Shown here: positions 49,163-57,826 of the stretch, piece after piece | Layout of the letters: the number at the start of each line of letters is the position of its first letter | Position numbering within the stretch: position 1 is the stretch's first letter | From: Clostridia bacterium | GTDB lineage: Bacteria; Bacillota; Clostridia; Oscillospirales; Acutalibacteraceae | Assembly (NCBI GenBank): GCA_017428525.1 | Contig: JAFRQQ010000009.1 | Span: 186,001-250,000, forward strand | Reading direction: 5' to 3' | DNA: 64,000 bases | The notes under the pieces: generated by a model | What the model was told of the DNA's origin: nothing | Databases searched by the model: none | Seen by the model: only the letters and a program-made list of their open reading frames with translations | Position numbers and translations under genes: made by a program

Positions 49163-51799
49163 ATGATCGATTTCAGGTATAAAATTTCTGTTGTGATCCC
49201 GGTTTACAACTGCGCGGAATTCATCGACGACTGCATCCGCAGCCTGCGCAAGCAGAGCATGCGGTTTGATGATTTTGAGATCATTTTCGTTGACGACGGG
49301 TCGGAGGACAACGGCGGCGAACTGTGCGTCGCCTATGCCGCGCGCTACTCCAACGTCCGATGCATCCGCAAGGAAAACGGCGGCGTTTCCTCGGCGCGCA
49401 ACGCGGGCATTCAGTGCGCGCAGGGCAAATATATCCTGTTTCTCGACGCGGACGACACGCTGACCCCGCCGACGCTCAAGCGCGTGTATGCGTTCTTTGA
49501 AAAGCACTATGACGAAACGGATCTAGTCACATATAAAATCGTGCCCTACCGCAACGGCGAGCCGCAGAAGCTGCACTTCCGTTATCAGATTCTCAAGGAA
49601 AGCGGCATCTATGACCTGAACGATCTTGACAATTGCCATATCGTGCAGACCACGATGAATATCTGCGTGAAAAACCTGGGCGATCAGAACCCGCTGTTCG
49701 ACACCGCGCTGACCATCCATGAGGATCAGAAATTCATCTGCTCCGTGCTCAGGGAAAAGCAGACCATCGGCTACTGCAAAGGCGCGGAATACCGCTATCT
49801 CCGCCGCCCGAACAGCGCCATGAGCAAGGTCAAGGCTTATTATATTTTCGAAGATACGACCGCGCTGTGGGAGTCGATGTTTGCCGCCTTTGACGGCGCG
49901 CCGCCGCGCTATCTGCAGGCCTATGTGCTGCATGATCTGAACTGGAAAAATGTTTCGGACGTGCTGCTCCCCTATCACTATGAGCCGCAGAAATTCGACG
50001 CCGCCGTGGAGCGCCTGCGCGCGCTGGCGCGTCAGATCGACGACGACGTGATCCTCTCCCGCCCTTCCGCGGATTTCTATCACAAGCATTTCCTGCTGCA
50101 ATTTAAAGGCAGCGACGCAATTCAGCTCAAGTGCGAAGACGGCAAGCTCGCGCTGCTGTATGCGCAGGAGCCGGTCTATGAAGCCGAAGCGGTCACTGCA
50201 GTCTTCAACTCGCTGAAGATGAAAAACGATCAGATCGAAATCGACGCGTTCCTGAAATCGCCGGTCTTTTTGTATGCCGACGAACCGCAGCTCTTCCTTT
50301 GCGCCGACGGCGATCGTGTGCCGCTGCAGCTGACGCATTCACTGCACGAGCGCTATCACGCCAACATCAAAACCGCCGTGTTCTGGCGCTTCTGCTGCAA
50401 GATCGATCTGAATCAAACAACGCGCTTTCATTTTGAAGCGGTGGTCAACGGCATGACCGTGCCGATCATCTGCTATTATACCGCGAATGCGGCGCTTCTG
50501 CAGGGCAAAAAGCTGCGCACTTACGTCAGGGACGGCCGCGTTCTGCGCGAGCAGCACGGCGTTTTCACTGTGCGTCCCACACGAACGGCAGGCGCGCGGC
50601 TGCTGATGGCCGCGGCGTTTCTCTATCATATTATCTTTTATGGTCGTGTGGATCTGCGCATTCTGCGCAACCGCATTTTCGGCCTGCAGGCACGGTTCAA
50701 CAAAGAGCGCATCTGGATTTATCAGGACCGTTACGGCGTTTACGACAACGCCTACGATCAGTTCCTGCACGACGCGGAAAAGCAGGACGGCGTCAAGCGT
50801 TATTATGTGACGCACCCGCAGGACGCAGCCGACATCCCGGAGCGATTCCCTGCGCAGTTGCGCGACCGGCTGATCACCTACGGCTCCGCGCGGCACAAGT
50901 ATCTCTACTTCGCCTGCGAGAAGATCATCACGTCCTTCTCCAATCTTTCCAACTTCTGCCCCTTCAGCGGCGCGATGCGCTGGTATCGCGATCTTGCGGG
51001 CTATGAGCTGGTCTATCTGCAGCACGGCGTTCTGCACGCAAATCTGCTGAAAATGTACGGCAAGGAATTCGGCATGATCGACCGCGTGGTCGTATCCAGC
51101 GGATTTGAGCAGGAGAATTTCGTGCGCAATTACGGATATGCGCCCGAGGAGCTGATCCCCTCCGGCATGCCGCGCTATGACGCAATGCAGCCCGACGGCA
51201 AAAAGAAAAACCGCATCCTCTTCTCACCTTCCTGGCGCAGCAACCTGATCGGCGGGCTGATCAATCAGCAGCGCGAGGAAAAGCCGGAGCTGTTCCTCGC
51301 CTCCGATTTTTACCGCGAGGTCTCCGCTTTTCTCAATTCGCCCGCGCTGAACGCCCTGCTCGAGCAGTATGACCTGTATCTGGATTTCAAGAATCATCCG
51401 ATTTTCCAGTGCTACAATCCTCTGTTTGAGATTTCCGGCGACCGCGTGCACATCGGCGATTCCGGCACCAAGCAGGAGGAATACCGCCTGATGATCACGG
51501 ATTATTCCTCGATCGTCTTCGACTCCGTGTATCTCGGCTGTCCGGTGGTGTATTTTGTGCCGGATTACGATAAATTCCTCGCGGGCGTGTCGCACAATTA
51601 CCGCAAGCTGGATCTCCCGCTGGAGGAAGGCTTCGGCCCGTTTGCCAAGGATGCCGAGGAGCTGCTCGCCGCCGTGGCGCACGCGGCGGAAAACGATTTC
51701 ATCCCCGACGAGCCTTACCGTTCGCGCATGGACGGCTTTTTCCTGCATCACGATCAGCATTGCCGCGACCGGCTCTATGCGGCGCTGATTGACGATTGA
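49163..51799 (+). CDS. GT2 glycosyltransferase fused to TagF-like CDP-glycerol glycerophosphotransferase
   Basis: An 878-residue two-domain enzyme. The N-terminal GT-A domain has VVIPVYNCAEFIDDCIRSL (about 10-28), FVDDGSEDN, NGGVSSARNAG and the metal motif FLDADDT (about 94-100). The C-terminal half (about 500-870) has CDP-glycerol glycerophosphotransferase features: LQHGVLHAN, FSPSWRSNL, KNHPIF and TDYSSIVFDSVYLGCPVVYF. It would build glycerol- or ribitol-phosphate polymers with attached sugars, teichoic-acid-like, on the cell envelope. AAAGGA precedes ATG 49163; the open frame extends far upstream but is antisense to the alpha-galactosidase there. Confidence 0.88.
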   Translation: MIDFRYKISVVIPVYNCAEFIDDCIRSLRKQSMRFDDFEIIFVDDGSEDNGGELCVAYAARYSNVRCIRKENGGVSSARNAGIQCAQGKYILFLDADDTLTPPTLKRVYAFFEKHYDETDLVTYKIVPYRNGEPQKLHFRYQILKESGIYDLNDLDNCHIVQTTMNICVKNLGDQNPLFDTALTIHEDQKFICSVLREKQTIGYCKGAEYRYLRRPNSAMSKVKAYYIFEDTTALWESMFAAFDGAPPRYLQAYVLHDLNWKNVSDVLLPYHYEPQKFDAAVERLRALARQIDDDVILSRPSADFYHKHFLLQFKGSDAIQLKCEDGKLALLYAQEPVYEAEAVTAVFNSLKMKNDQIEIDAFLKSPVFLYADEPQLFLCADGDRVPLQLTHSLHERYHANIKTAVFWRFCCKIDLNQTTRFHFEAVVNGMTVPIICYYTANAALLQGKKLRTYVRDGRVLREQHGVFTVRPTRTAGARLLMAAAFLYHIIFYGRVDLRILRNRIFGLQARFNKERIWIYQDRYGVYDNAYDQFLHDAEKQDGVKRYYVTHPQDAADIPERFPAQLRDRLITYGSARHKYLYFACEKIITSFSNLSNFCPFSGAMRWYRDLAGYELVYLQHGVLHANLLKMYGKEFGMIDRVVVSSGFEQENFVRNYGYAPEELIPSGMPRYDAMQPDGKKKNRILFSPSWRSNLIGGLINQQREEKPELFLASDFYREVSAFLNSPALNALLEQYDLYLDFKNHPIFQCYNPLFEISGDRVHIGDSGTKQEEYRLMITDYSSIVFDSVYLGCPVVYFVPDYDKFLAGVSHNYRKLDLPLEEGFGPFAKDAEELLAAVAHAAENDFIPDEPYRSRMDGFFLHHDQHCRDRLYAALIDD

Positions 51800-51824
51800 C
51801 AATTCCTGCGGGAAATGATAAGAT
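51796..51824 (+). promoter_or_regulatory. Sigma-A promoter of tRNA-Leu
   Basis: TTGACA (51796-51801), 17 bp, TAAGAT (51819-51824). The -35 overlaps the stop codon of the glycosyltransferase gene. Confidence 0.75.
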
Positions 51825-51857
51825 AAACGCGGCCGATCCGCACGGATCGCCGTATAT

Positions 51858-51940
51858 GCGCCTGTGGTGGAATTGGCAGACACGCTGGATTTAGGATCCA
51901 GTCCGCAAGGGTGCAGGTTCAAGCCCTGTCAGGCGCACCA
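51858..51940 (+). tRNA. tRNA-Leu (TAG anticodon)
   Basis: An 83-nt class II tRNA with encoded CCA: acceptor GCGCCTG/CAGGCGC, anticodon loop TTTAGGA (anticodon TAG) in stem CTGGA/TCCAG, and a long variable arm. No tail element follows; a GDPD gene begins 30 bp later. Confidence 0.95.
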
Positions 51941-51970
51941 ATTGAATTTTAATCTCGACGAGGTGATCTC

Positions 51971-52954
51971 ATGAGAATTCTGTTCATTCTGCTCTGCATT
52001 CTTGCCGCCGCGATCGCGCTGCTGCTGTTGCTCTTCGTTTACGCGCTGGCGGTGTCGAATCACATCCCGAAGAATCTGCGGAATCTCCCGAAGAATCAGG
52101 GCAAGCTCTTTGCCGACAAGCATGCGCAGATCGGCGCGCACCGCGCGGGCGCCGGCATTGCGCCGGAAAATACGCCGATGGCAATCGACCATTGCCTCAA
52201 GCAGAAGGAATTCTTTGTGGATGAGCTGGAATTCGATCTGCACATGACCAAGGACGGCAAGCTGATCGTGCTGCACGATCCGTCGCTGGACCGCACGACC
52301 GACGCGGTGGAGCGCTTCGGGCGCACGAACAATCTGCCGGGCGACCTGACCTATGATGAGATCGCGTCGCTGAATCCCGGCGAACACTTCGTGACCGACG
52401 ACGGGCAGACGCCCTATCGCGGTTTGCGCGGAGATGCGATCCCGGACGGGCTGCGCATCCCCCTGCTCGAGGAAGTGATCGACCAGATCGAGGCCTGCGG
52501 CGAATATCTCTACAGCATCGACATCAAGGACAGCGGCGAAACCGGACGCAAGGCGGCGGACGCCCTGATTCAGCTGATCAACGAGAAAGGCATTCAGGAC
52601 CGCGTGATCGTTGCGACCTTCAATTCCGACATCACGCGCTATCTGACTGACAATTACCCGCAGACACAGCGCTCGATTGGCGTGATGGAAGGCATTTTCT
52701 TCTATTTTGCCTGCGCGTTCAATCTCAAAAAGGATCGCGCAAAGATCCCGTTCAATGCCGTGCAGATCCCCGCGAACCAGTTCAAAATCATCCGCTGCGG
52801 CACGGAACGTCTGATCCGCTATTGCCACAATCTCGGCATCGCCGTGCAATACTGGACCATCGACGACCCGGCGGAGATCCGCCGCCTGAGCGATATCGGC
52901 GCGGACTGCATCATCACCGACGTGCCGGACCAGATGTATCGTTTGTTCCATTGA
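51971..52954 (+). CDS. Membrane-anchored glycerophosphodiester phosphodiesterase
   Basis: A 327-residue GDPD with an N-terminal transmembrane helix (about 3-27) and an external catalytic barrel: GAHRAGAGIAPENT (about 55-68, catalytic His), DELEFDLHMTKDGKLIVLHD (about 85-104, metal ligands), and VQYWTIDDP near 297. It should hydrolyse glycerophosphodiesters or lipoteichoic-acid-related polymers at the membrane. AGGTGATC precedes ATG 51971. It lies just behind tRNA-Leu and may be co-transcribed with it. Confidence 0.9.
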   Translation: MRILFILLCILAAAIALLLLLFVYALAVSNHIPKNLRNLPKNQGKLFADKHAQIGAHRAGAGIAPENTPMAIDHCLKQKEFFVDELEFDLHMTKDGKLIVLHDPSLDRTTDAVERFGRTNNLPGDLTYDEIASLNPGEHFVTDDGQTPYRGLRGDAIPDGLRIPLLEEVIDQIEACGEYLYSIDIKDSGETGRKAADALIQLINEKGIQDRVIVATFNSDITRYLTDNYPQTQRSIGVMEGIFFYFACAFNLKKDRAKIPFNAVQIPANQFKIIRCGTERLIRYCHNLGIAVQYWTIDDPAEIRRLSDIGADCIITDVPDQMYRLFH

Positions 52955-52970
52955 ACATCCCCGCCCGTTC

Positions 52971-53001
52971 GCAGCGAGCAGCCGTGAACGGGCGGATTTT
53001 T
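52971..53001 (+). terminator. Terminator of the membrane GDPD gene
   Basis: CCGCCCGTTC/GAACGGGCGG stem (52971-52995) followed by ATTTTT. Confidence 0.85.
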
Positions 53002-53113
53002 CTCTGAATTATCACACTGTTTCACCTTCCTGTGCCGGACTGATAATCCGGTAAATGACCGATGGAGGAATCGCAGCGCCGCAGACGAGAATCAAAAAAA
53101 GTTCAAAAACCCC

Positions 53114-53141
53114 TTGACAATTCAACAAATCCGTGTATAAT
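53114..53141 (+). promoter_or_regulatory. Sigma-A promoter of tRNA-fMet
   Basis: Perfect TTGACA (53114-53119) and TATAAT (53136-53141) with a 16-bp spacer, 23 bp before the tRNA. Confidence 0.85.
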
Positions 53142-53164
53142 ATAAAGCACTGACAAATCGATAT

Positions 53165-53246
<82 letters not shown>

Positions 53247-53248
53247 AA

Positions 53249-53297
53249 CCGTTGACTTATAAGCGTTTCAAGCTGTTAAGTCAGCGGCTTTCTTTTT
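53249..53297 (+). terminator. Terminator of tRNA-fMet
   Basis: CCGTTGACTTA (53249-53259) pairs with TAAGTCAGCGG (53277-53287), followed by CTTTCTTTTT. Confidence 0.75.
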
Positions 53298-53310
53298 CTC
53301 CGATTGGGCG

Positions 53311-53332
53311 TTTGCTTCAGAGTTTTGCTTCA
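53311..53332 (+). repeat. Left-end iterated motif TTTGCTTCA (two copies)
   Basis: TTTGCTTCA at 53311 and 53324, 13 bp apart, in the same orientation as three copies at the right end (58835-58870). The placement resembles arm-type integrase sites. Confidence 0.6.
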
Positions 53333-53335
53333 GAG

Positions 53336-54793
53336 TCACTGAAATAAGCTCCGAAAAGCTATTGATTTTATTCGATGATATGTAAAATATGGATCAAGAA
53401 CAATGACTTCGCCGATTAATTTTCTCCCCAGTTCCTTTGATACAATTCCAAATGGATTAAACAGAGAATAAAAACTATCCGTAATCGGCTTGTTAAGCTG
53501 ATAGATTTTCGCATTATCTTCTGCGGTGCAATTAGTAAATTTTAACTTTATATCTTCAGAGGCACTGACGCCATTACCGCCCTGCCTTGCTTTCCATTTT
53601 CCTGTATCTACATATATTTCCGGGTCAGGTTTCCCAATTTTTCTTGCAAACGATACCAGAAAATCCCGCCATTTACTATACTCCTCTGGCATATATACTT
53701 TAGATAAGAACTGGGCACGTTCGTTGTTATTAGGACAACACCAGCAACCAACTCGATCATATCCAAGACGATATGCATCATTGAAATCTATTTTCTCGGA
53801 CAGAATGTATAACCAAACGTCAACATCCTTCCAATCAAAGATTGGAGCTGCAACAGTCTGCTTTTGAATCTTGACAGACTCATTGTTGGAAGAAACTCGA
53901 TCGTATTTGCTTCTACTGACAGATTCATATTTTCTTATGCCGTAAAAAGTTAGAATCTGCTTCTCTTTATACAAATTATTTATCACACGAGTTATTGGAC
54001 CTGTTTTGAACATAGAGCAACACCACCGCATCATACGTGCTGGTGGTCCAATATCCTCGCAAACATCGTAAAAAACTTGCTCTTTATTCTTTGCAATTTT
54101 CAGGACTGCTTTTGGGTTGTTTTTTCTAAAGCGATGAACATATTCAATTGTAAGAGGAAACTCGAGAGTAGTATTTCCAAAAATATGCACAAGATTGGGC
54201 TTTTCAAGGGCTCTAACCACCAAATCAGCAACTACAGTTGAATCTTTGCCACCAGAAAAAGAGATAACTGTATTCTCCGACGGATAATTACTTGCGGTAT
54301 CTCTAATAAAAGAATACGCTTCGCTTCGAATATAATCCAAGCGATCCGAGTTAGCCCTAATGAATGTTTTGATGTGTTTGTCAAAGCTCGAATATGTGTT
54401 TTTTTCTTTAAACTGATTCAGTCCTTGAATTAACATTGGGGTGTCAGCATCAGCAAATAATTTCAGGGGTATATTCTTTGTAACACCATCAAAATAGTAT
54501 TTGTTATTCGATGCCCAAACGGAACAATCGCTATATTTCATAGGACAATCTAGAAGAAGTTCTATAAGCAATCTTTCCTCTGGAAAAACTGGCCGAATAT
54601 CAGAACACAAGTATTCGGTTTGTCCACCGCATAAACCACAAATCTTTTTGCTATTATCATTAGCCCTTTTAATAAGGGGAGTTTTACAATGGTTGCACCA
54701 ATATACTTCAAAAGGGATATCCTTTAATGTGGTGCTTCCACAGGTATCGCATACATCAGAATATACTTCTTTTTCGCATTTTTTACACCACAT
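53336..54793 (-). CDS. PAPS reductase-like PP-loop protein with N-terminal zinc ribbons
   Basis: A 485-residue protein. Two zinc ribbons open it (WCKKC...CDTCG at about 2-18 and WCNHC...CGLCGG at about 32-57). A PP-loop ATP pyrophosphatase follows with VISFSGGKDSTVVADL (about 177-192). RWCCSMFKTGPI (about 261-272) and GCWCCPNN (about 343-350) supply cysteines that could hold an iron-sulfur cluster, as in 4Fe-4S APS/PAPS reductases and DndC. The arrangement resembles archaeal PAPS-reductase-like proteins of unknown role. It is the last gene at the left end of the island. Sulfur transfer to nucleic acid or a metabolite is conceivable but unproven. Confidence 0.75.
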   Translation of the reverse strand: MWCKKCEKEVYSDVCDTCGSTTLKDIPFEVYWCNHCKTPLIKRANDNSKKICGLCGGQTEYLCSDIRPVFPEERLLIELLLDCPMKYSDCSVWASNNKYYFDGVTKNIPLKLFADADTPMLIQGLNQFKEKNTYSSFDKHIKTFIRANSDRLDYIRSEAYSFIRDTASNYPSENTVISFSGGKDSTVVADLVVRALEKPNLVHIFGNTTLEFPLTIEYVHRFRKNNPKAVLKIAKNKEQVFYDVCEDIGPPARMMRWCCSMFKTGPITRVINNLYKEKQILTFYGIRKYESVSRSKYDRVSSNNESVKIQKQTVAAPIFDWKDVDVWLYILSEKIDFNDAYRLGYDRVGCWCCPNNNERAQFLSKVYMPEEYSKWRDFLVSFARKIGKPDPEIYVDTGKWKARQGGNGVSASEDIKLKFTNCTAEDNAKIYQLNKPITDSFYSLFNPFGIVSKELGRKLIGEVIVLDPYFTYHRIKSIAFRSLFQ

Positions 54794-54855
54794 AGAACTC
54801 CTCCTCTATTTAATCATAATTAATTATAGCAAAACCGATGTCCCATAAAACGGAC

Positions 54856-56085
54856 TCATATCATCCAAATTGGGACGATGAGATTGTTCTTGTCAAAAGC
54901 GCCGAGTTGTTCAGCCATGCAGAGAACGGCACCTGTGCCGATTTTGAGCGGCGCTTTATCAATTACGCCGAAAGCTTTTACAATACGTTTGTCAGGCAGA
55001 GCAGTTTTCTTGATTTCAATAGGACAAAGCGTGCCGTCGCCTTCTATAATAACATCTATTTCCTTGGCGTCCCGGTCACGGTAGTAGTAAAGATACGGTT
55101 CCATTCCAACGCTTTGATAACTCTTCACAATTTCAGAAACGGTGTAGTTTTCAAGCAGAGCGCCATTCATTGCACCGTTCTCGGCAATCTCCGGTGATGA
55201 CCACTTTGTCAGGTAGCAAACAAGACCGGTATCGTAGAAATAGACCTTGGGTGTTTTAATTGTTCGTTTTAACACATTGTTGGAGTATGGATGCAACAGA
55301 AATATAATGCCTAATGTTTCAAGAATGTTTGTCCAAGCTTTTGCGGTCTGAATATCTATATCGGCATCTTCAGCAACAGCGCTGAAATTAAGCATTTGTG
55401 CCGACCTCGCAGCCATGGCAGTTATAAATCGATTGAATTTCAAAGCATCAATATTGCCTGAAAGCTCACGCACATCGCGTTCGATATATGTGGAAATATA
55501 TGACGAATAGTAGATCTCGCGATCCGGGAAAAGCCCGCTGACAATGCCCGGCATACTGCCTTTCCAAAGTCGTTTATAAACCTCTGGTGCTGTGATTGGC
55601 TTAATCTTTTTGCTCTCTGCAACTAACATATCAAAGTTTGTCGAGAAAGGGACAGCGGGTCTGCCGTCAATCTCCCGCTGGGATAGCGGAGACATATGAA
55701 GCAAGGCAACACGCCCGGCCAGGGACTCCTGCACACCTCGCATCAGGCGGAAAATCTGTGAGCCGGTCATCCAGAAATCACCGGGGGTGTGTTTTTTATC
55801 AATGTGGATTTTAATATAAGTAAACAGTTCAGGCGCATACTGTACTTCATCTATCAGCACAGGAGGCTTGTGTAGCTGCAGAAACATCGCCGGATCATTC
55901 TTTGCCATTTCTCGCACGGATAGATCGTCCAACGTCACATATTCACGGCCAATATTCTCTTTTTCGGCAAGCATTTTAAGCATAGTGGTCTTGCCGGATT
56001 GACGGGGTCCGGTTATCAAAATTGCCGAATAAGACTCTGATAAAGAGAGCACTTTATCTTCCAAATGGCGGTTGATATATTCCAT
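54856..56085 (-). CDS. AAA ATPase with DUF4143 (AAA_14 family)
   Basis: A 409-residue protein. The N-terminal AAA_14 domain has LITGPRQSGKTTMLKML (Walker A about 23-34) and PPVLIDEVQYAP (Walker B about 73-84), the sensor-like WMTGSQIF, and the C-terminal DUF4143 domain ends in YYRDRDAKEIDVIIEGDGTLCPIEIK (two segments, a PD-(D/E)xK-like nuclease pattern: D..E.K near 345-360). Such ATPases are frequent on mobile islands in Firmicutes; function is unknown. It has a strong promoter of its own at 56127 and GGAGGTG before the ATG at 56085. Confidence 0.88.
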   Translation of the reverse strand: MEYINRHLEDKVLSLSESYSAILITGPRQSGKTTMLKMLAEKENIGREYVTLDDLSVREMAKNDPAMFLQLHKPPVLIDEVQYAPELFTYIKIHIDKKHTPGDFWMTGSQIFRLMRGVQESLAGRVALLHMSPLSQREIDGRPAVPFSTNFDMLVAESKKIKPITAPEVYKRLWKGSMPGIVSGLFPDREIYYSSYISTYIERDVRELSGNIDALKFNRFITAMAARSAQMLNFSAVAEDADIDIQTAKAWTNILETLGIIFLLHPYSNNVLKRTIKTPKVYFYDTGLVCYLTKWSSPEIAENGAMNGALLENYTVSEIVKSYQSVGMEPYLYYYRDRDAKEIDVIIEGDGTLCPIEIKKTALPDKRIVKAFGVIDKAPLKIGTGAVLCMAEQLGAFDKNNLIVPIWMI

Positions 56086-56126
56086 CTAAACACCTCCGCG
56101 TATAACTGGCTCAATATACGCTCTTT

Positions 56127-56155
56127 ATTATAAAAGGAAACAAGAGAAAAGTCAA
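56127..56155 (-). promoter_or_regulatory. Sigma-A promoter of the AAA ATPase gene
   Basis: On the minus strand TTGACT (56150-56155), 17 bp, TATAAT (56127-56132), 42 bp before the start. Confidence 0.8.
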
Positions 56156-56212
56156 TGATATTTTCGGCAAATTTTCGTAAAACATATAAATCTGCCGAGA
56201 TTAAAAATTGAA

Positions 56213-56234
56213 AAGCGGAGCCAGTATCGGCTCG
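56213..56234 (+). repeat. Imperfect inverted repeat, left arm
   Basis: AAGCGGAGCC followed by a CGGCTCG end matches, in inverted orientation, 58576-58598 with a few mismatches. The two arms bracket exactly the DUF3990-HTH-Ntn operon. Between 56156 and 56321 no gene is seen. Confidence 0.4.
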
Positions 56235-56321
56235 ACTGAAAACGGCTTGGTTGGCTGTTATTATGCTTATATCAAGTCAATGCAAGCAATTGCAAATCTT
56301 TACGATCATGTGACATCCGGC

Positions 56322-57191
56322 TTACTTAAAACGGACAATATCTCCGTTTTCATTTGCCTCAACCAACATCGGCATCATCAATCCGAAAAGATTTGGATTC
56401 TCTATATCTGAGGAATCTACTCGAAATCGTCGACTATACAGTATAGCAGGATTCATTTGATCTATTGTAATCAGGACGTTTTCAATATCTTTGTGTTCAA
56501 TCTCGTAAGAATAGCCACCGTCGCTTGCAGACGAATAGAAAATGATATTCTTTCCAAGTTCGACTGTCTGTGGTTTGGATGAATGGAACGCTCTTTCCCA
56601 GCGATATACATAACTACTTAATTGGTAATCGTATATGACTGCAATTACGTTGCCTCCCACCGTTTCGTCGTTCCCTCCGTTTACAACCTCGTGAAACGCA
56701 CGCTCCGTTTGGGTTGCGGCGTCACCACCTCCTGACAAACGAATTCTTTGAAAATCTTTAAACGCATCCTCTGAGCCTATATGTGCAAATGGAACATCTC
56801 TTTCAAGCGTTCTGTTCTTTATACAGTCAATATGGATTTGGTCGTTCAAAAAATATGTAATAATAAATTCAATATCATTTGTATTAGGAGCCTCATTGTG
56901 AAGCTTAAAAGCATAATCGGAAACATCTGCTACTTCAAACGTCTTCATCTCGTTTAGTAGTATGAACAATTTGGTTGCATAAACCGTATTGTTGCCTGCA
57001 AAAGAAACGCACAATTCCGGGCAGCATATCGTGCTTTTCACAACACCATATTTCAATAATAAATCATACGCCGTCTCGGAGAAATTAGATTTAGAATAAT
57101 TGGTTGCCGTAACTTTTGTATCACATAGTATTCGAACTGAATCGCGATTTGAATCGGCTTCTCTATATTTTTCCGCATAAATAAAACTCAT
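56322..57191 (-). CDS. Ntn-hydrolase/proteasome-like protein of unknown function
   Basis: A 289-residue protein. Alternating strands (SVRILCDTKVTAT at about 18-30, STICCPELCVSFAGNN at about 52-67, an AHIGSEDAFKDFQ segment near 137 and VGGNVIAVIYDY near 178) resemble the sandwich of Ntn hydrolases such as HslV and proteasome beta subunits, but no clear N-terminal Thr, Ser or Cys nucleophile after the Met is established (Ser2 is possible). It starts at 57191 with GAGGTGAG upstream, 20 bp after the HTH gene, so it is the third gene of the toxin-antitoxin-like operon. Confidence 0.4.
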   Translation of the reverse strand: MSFIYAEKYREADSNRDSVRILCDTKVTATNYSKSNFSETAYDLLLKYGVVKSTICCPELCVSFAGNNTVYATKLFILLNEMKTFEVADVSDYAFKLHNEAPNTNDIEFIITYFLNDQIHIDCIKNRTLERDVPFAHIGSEDAFKDFQRIRLSGGGDAATQTERAFHEVVNGGNDETVGGNVIAVIYDYQLSSYVYRWERAFHSSKPQTVELGKNIIFYSSASDGGYSYEIEHKDIENVLITIDQMNPAILYSRRFRVDSSDIENPNLFGLMMPMLVEANENGDIVRFK

Positions 57192-57211
57192 TAGAACGTC
57201 TCACCTCTTTG

Positions 57212-57826
57212 TTACTGTAACAATTCTTCTATCGTGCAATCAAGAGCGCGAGCGAGTAATTGCAGGGTTTCGCCCTGAGCTTTGGCGAGATCGTTATCAC
57301 CTTGCTCATATGCCCGGATCGAGCGAACGTTTACACCGCTGAGAAGCGCCAATTGCTCTTGCGTAAGCTTTCTTGACTTACGAATCTGCTTTAGCGCCGA
57401 CTCCTTGGGAGGAAATTTGCCGCAGATAAGGTCGATGGTCTTGCTGTCATCCGCTTCGTGATAAGGATGATATAGCGCGACCAAAGAGGAAAGCGGCATG
57501 ACAGACAGAATTTCCGCAAATGTTTTCCCGAGTTCCCATTGTGCTTTTGCCAGGATCCAACCCGCCCAATATTCAGGGGTACGGTCCATAGGAACAGTCG
57601 TATAACTGATACTCTTATTCAAAATGAGCGCGAGCATTTCGGTCGCCGATTTACCCGCGAGCATATCCGGAATGGCGTGCTCAATCTTTTTAGCGACGTC
57701 GGATGAAGCGAACCGTTTTCCAAACTCGTCCGCGTCAATCCCTTCTGCGTTGATTGCCATATCCGTTAACGCCGCAAGATTTTTCATAACCCCCGAAAGG
57801 TACATCTCATTGTAAGCGTGGATCAT
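57212..57826 (-). CDS. Antitoxin-like protein with C-terminal HTH (Xre type)
   Basis: A 204-residue protein. The first 130 residues are helical and unassigned (a partner-binding domain is likely; EYWAGWILAKAQWELGKTF is distinctive), and the C-terminus is a Cro/CI-type HTH: LKQIRKSRKLTQEQLALLSG and VRSIRAYEQGD, ending with LLARALDCTIEELL. It overlaps the DUF3990 gene by 20 bp and likely represses the shared promoter through the repeats at 58504-58554. Confidence 0.8.
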   Translation of the reverse strand: MIHAYNEMYLSGVMKNLAALTDMAINAEGIDADEFGKRFASSDVAKKIEHAIPDMLAGKSATEMLALILNKSISYTTVPMDRTPEYWAGWILAKAQWELGKTFAEILSVMPLSSLVALYHPYHEADDSKTIDLICGKFPPKESALKQIRKSRKLTQEQLALLSGVNVRSIRAYEQGDNDLAKAQGETLQLLARALDCTIEELLQ

